Below, one piece after another: positions 63,138-64,000 of a stretch of 64,000 bases of DNA. The notes beneath the pieces were generated by a model that was not told where the DNA came from, ran no database searches, and worked only from the letters and a program-made list of their open reading frames with translations. Position 1 is the first letter of the stretch, and each line of letters begins with the position of its first letter. Source of the stretch: Chytridium lagenaria (taxonomy: Eukaryota > Chytridiomycota > Chytridiomycetes > Chytridiales > Chytridiaceae); the NCBI GenBank assembly GCA_025449115.1, contig JAHLKC010000011.1, forward strand, positions 248,001-312,000, read 5' to 3'. The position numbers were made by a program, and so were the translations under genes.

Positions 63138-63347
63138 GTTGGTGTCCGACAAATGAAAGACAAGTCGTTCGGACTACTAATAATGTTTTTGTGCATGGCC
63201 TTAAACAGCTTCAACGGCCGTTCAACGGCCATTCAACACCAAAGAGGAAAGGTAAGATGTAGGGAATAAAATCCAATTACACCACATGGACTAATGCTTT
63301 ATTCTTCAATATCTTCTTTAACGAAAAGCAGAATGGCTGATAACTTT

Positions 63348-64000
63348 TTAAGACGACGAGATTTCCAATTGAATATTTCTTGACGAGTTAGTGTGATACA
63401 CAGGTCGATCCATTTACCTATGAACGAAGCAGAGGTAATCAACATAGGTCATGCCATCATGGTTTTGATCCTCGATAAGGAAGTTCGCAAACTCAACCTC
63501 AAGATAAGGATCTAACTGATGCCTGACAATTTGAAGCTGCATAAAACGAGGCCTCGCTTGCACAATGTGGCTAATAATAGATCTAACTTGATTTGAGATG
63601 GGGTTGTTCAGCACCGGCAATGATCTCTGTTGAAGTAAGTTAGACTCCAAACAATTTGTAGGGCAAGTAAAATCAGATAAAACGTGAAGAAGACCAAAGC
63701 TTACCATCTTAAAATCTAAACTTTCTAGTTTATCGACACCAAACACTGCCTGCAAGCGGGCGGGAGGGAAATTACGCCCAACCCATAAATACATTGTCTG
63801 GCCATTTTCTGAAAAACATTATTAAACAAATATCGACGTTCTAACTCACCAACGAGATACAATCCACTAGGATCCAGCCTCTCGTACGAGACCCTGATCT
63901 GAGGTGGCAACCTTAAAACACCCCTCTCGTCATATGCTCCATGCTGTTAAATAAGTATTTCATTATGTTTCAGCTTCGCATAGCAAAGACGTTAACTGAC
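63348..64000 (-). CDS. SEC24: SEC24, COPII cargo adaptor (C-terminal part, cut by the window edge)
   Basis: Only the C-terminal gelsolin-like part is inside the window: LPPQIRVSYERLDPSGLYLV, then, over an intron, MYLWVGRNFPPARLQAVFGV, LPVLNNPISNQVRSIISHIV, ARPRFMQLQIVRHQLDPYLE and DGMTYVDYLCFVHR. An intron at 63375-63415 joins this to NIQLEISSS and a stop at 63348; without that intron the stop would be 63414. The HRxIQ ending is typical of Sec24. It selects cargo for ER-derived COPII vesicles. The 5' part lies beyond 64000. Confidence 0.9.

Overview
The window is nuclear DNA of a compact fungal genome. I place 32 protein genes in 64 kb, on both strands, about one per 2 kb. Most carry several short GT-AG introns of about 30-80 nt. 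Fungal markers are a Ste12 factor with C-terminal C2H2 fingers, an Skt5/Chs4-like Sel1 protein, a fungal-type Rsc9 and a Loa1-like acyltransferase. A likely CCDC112-family centrosome/basal-body protein at the left edge points to a lineage with a flagellum, so I infer a zoosporic early-diverging (chytrid-like) fungus. The species is not identified.

Layout: 0.2-8.2 kb holds a CCDC112-like protein (+), an Skt5/Chs4-like Sel1 protein (-), an Ark/Prk/AAK kinase (+) and a Dap1/PGRMC haem protein (+). 8.3-20.0 kb holds the unfolded-protein sensor IRE1 (-), UBXN1-like (-), an orphan single-pass membrane protein (+), the TFIIIC subunit Tfc1 (-) and a KDM4-type demethylase (-). 20.4-29.7 kb holds the PKA catalytic subunit (+), LSM12 (-), an orphan 381-391 aa ORF (+), ATG101 (-), a Loa1-like acyltransferase (+) and STE12 (-). 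After a 2 kb intergenic region come phosphoglycerate dehydrogenase (+), a mitochondrial dynamin-like protein (-), TRAPPC6/Trs33 (-), PEX5 (+), Rsc9/ARID2 (+) and the proteasome ATPase Rpt2 (+). 44.9-53.8 kb is a run of minus-strand genes: NAF1, RRP42, ERO1, pantothenate synthetase, TIM23 and MAP1. The right end holds an orphan coiled-coil protein (-), an Artemis/SNM1 nuclease (+), PEX19 (-), MSH6 (-) and the 3' end of SEC24 (-).

The genes are mostly housekeeping and do not form one pathway. Themes recur: ER stress and oxidative folding (IRE1, ERO1, UBXN1), peroxisome import (PEX5, PEX19), signalling (PKA, STE12, Ark), chromatin and DNA repair (KDM4, Rsc9, Artemis, MSH6), and membrane traffic (TRAPPC6, SEC24).

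One property affects every annotation. At least 20 deeply conserved reading frames are broken by single-base gains or losses, mostly in short homopolymers. The simplest explanation is residual indel error in the assembly. Exon boundaries are read by eye from splice signals and protein conservation, and gene coordinates run from inferred start to inferred stop with introns included.
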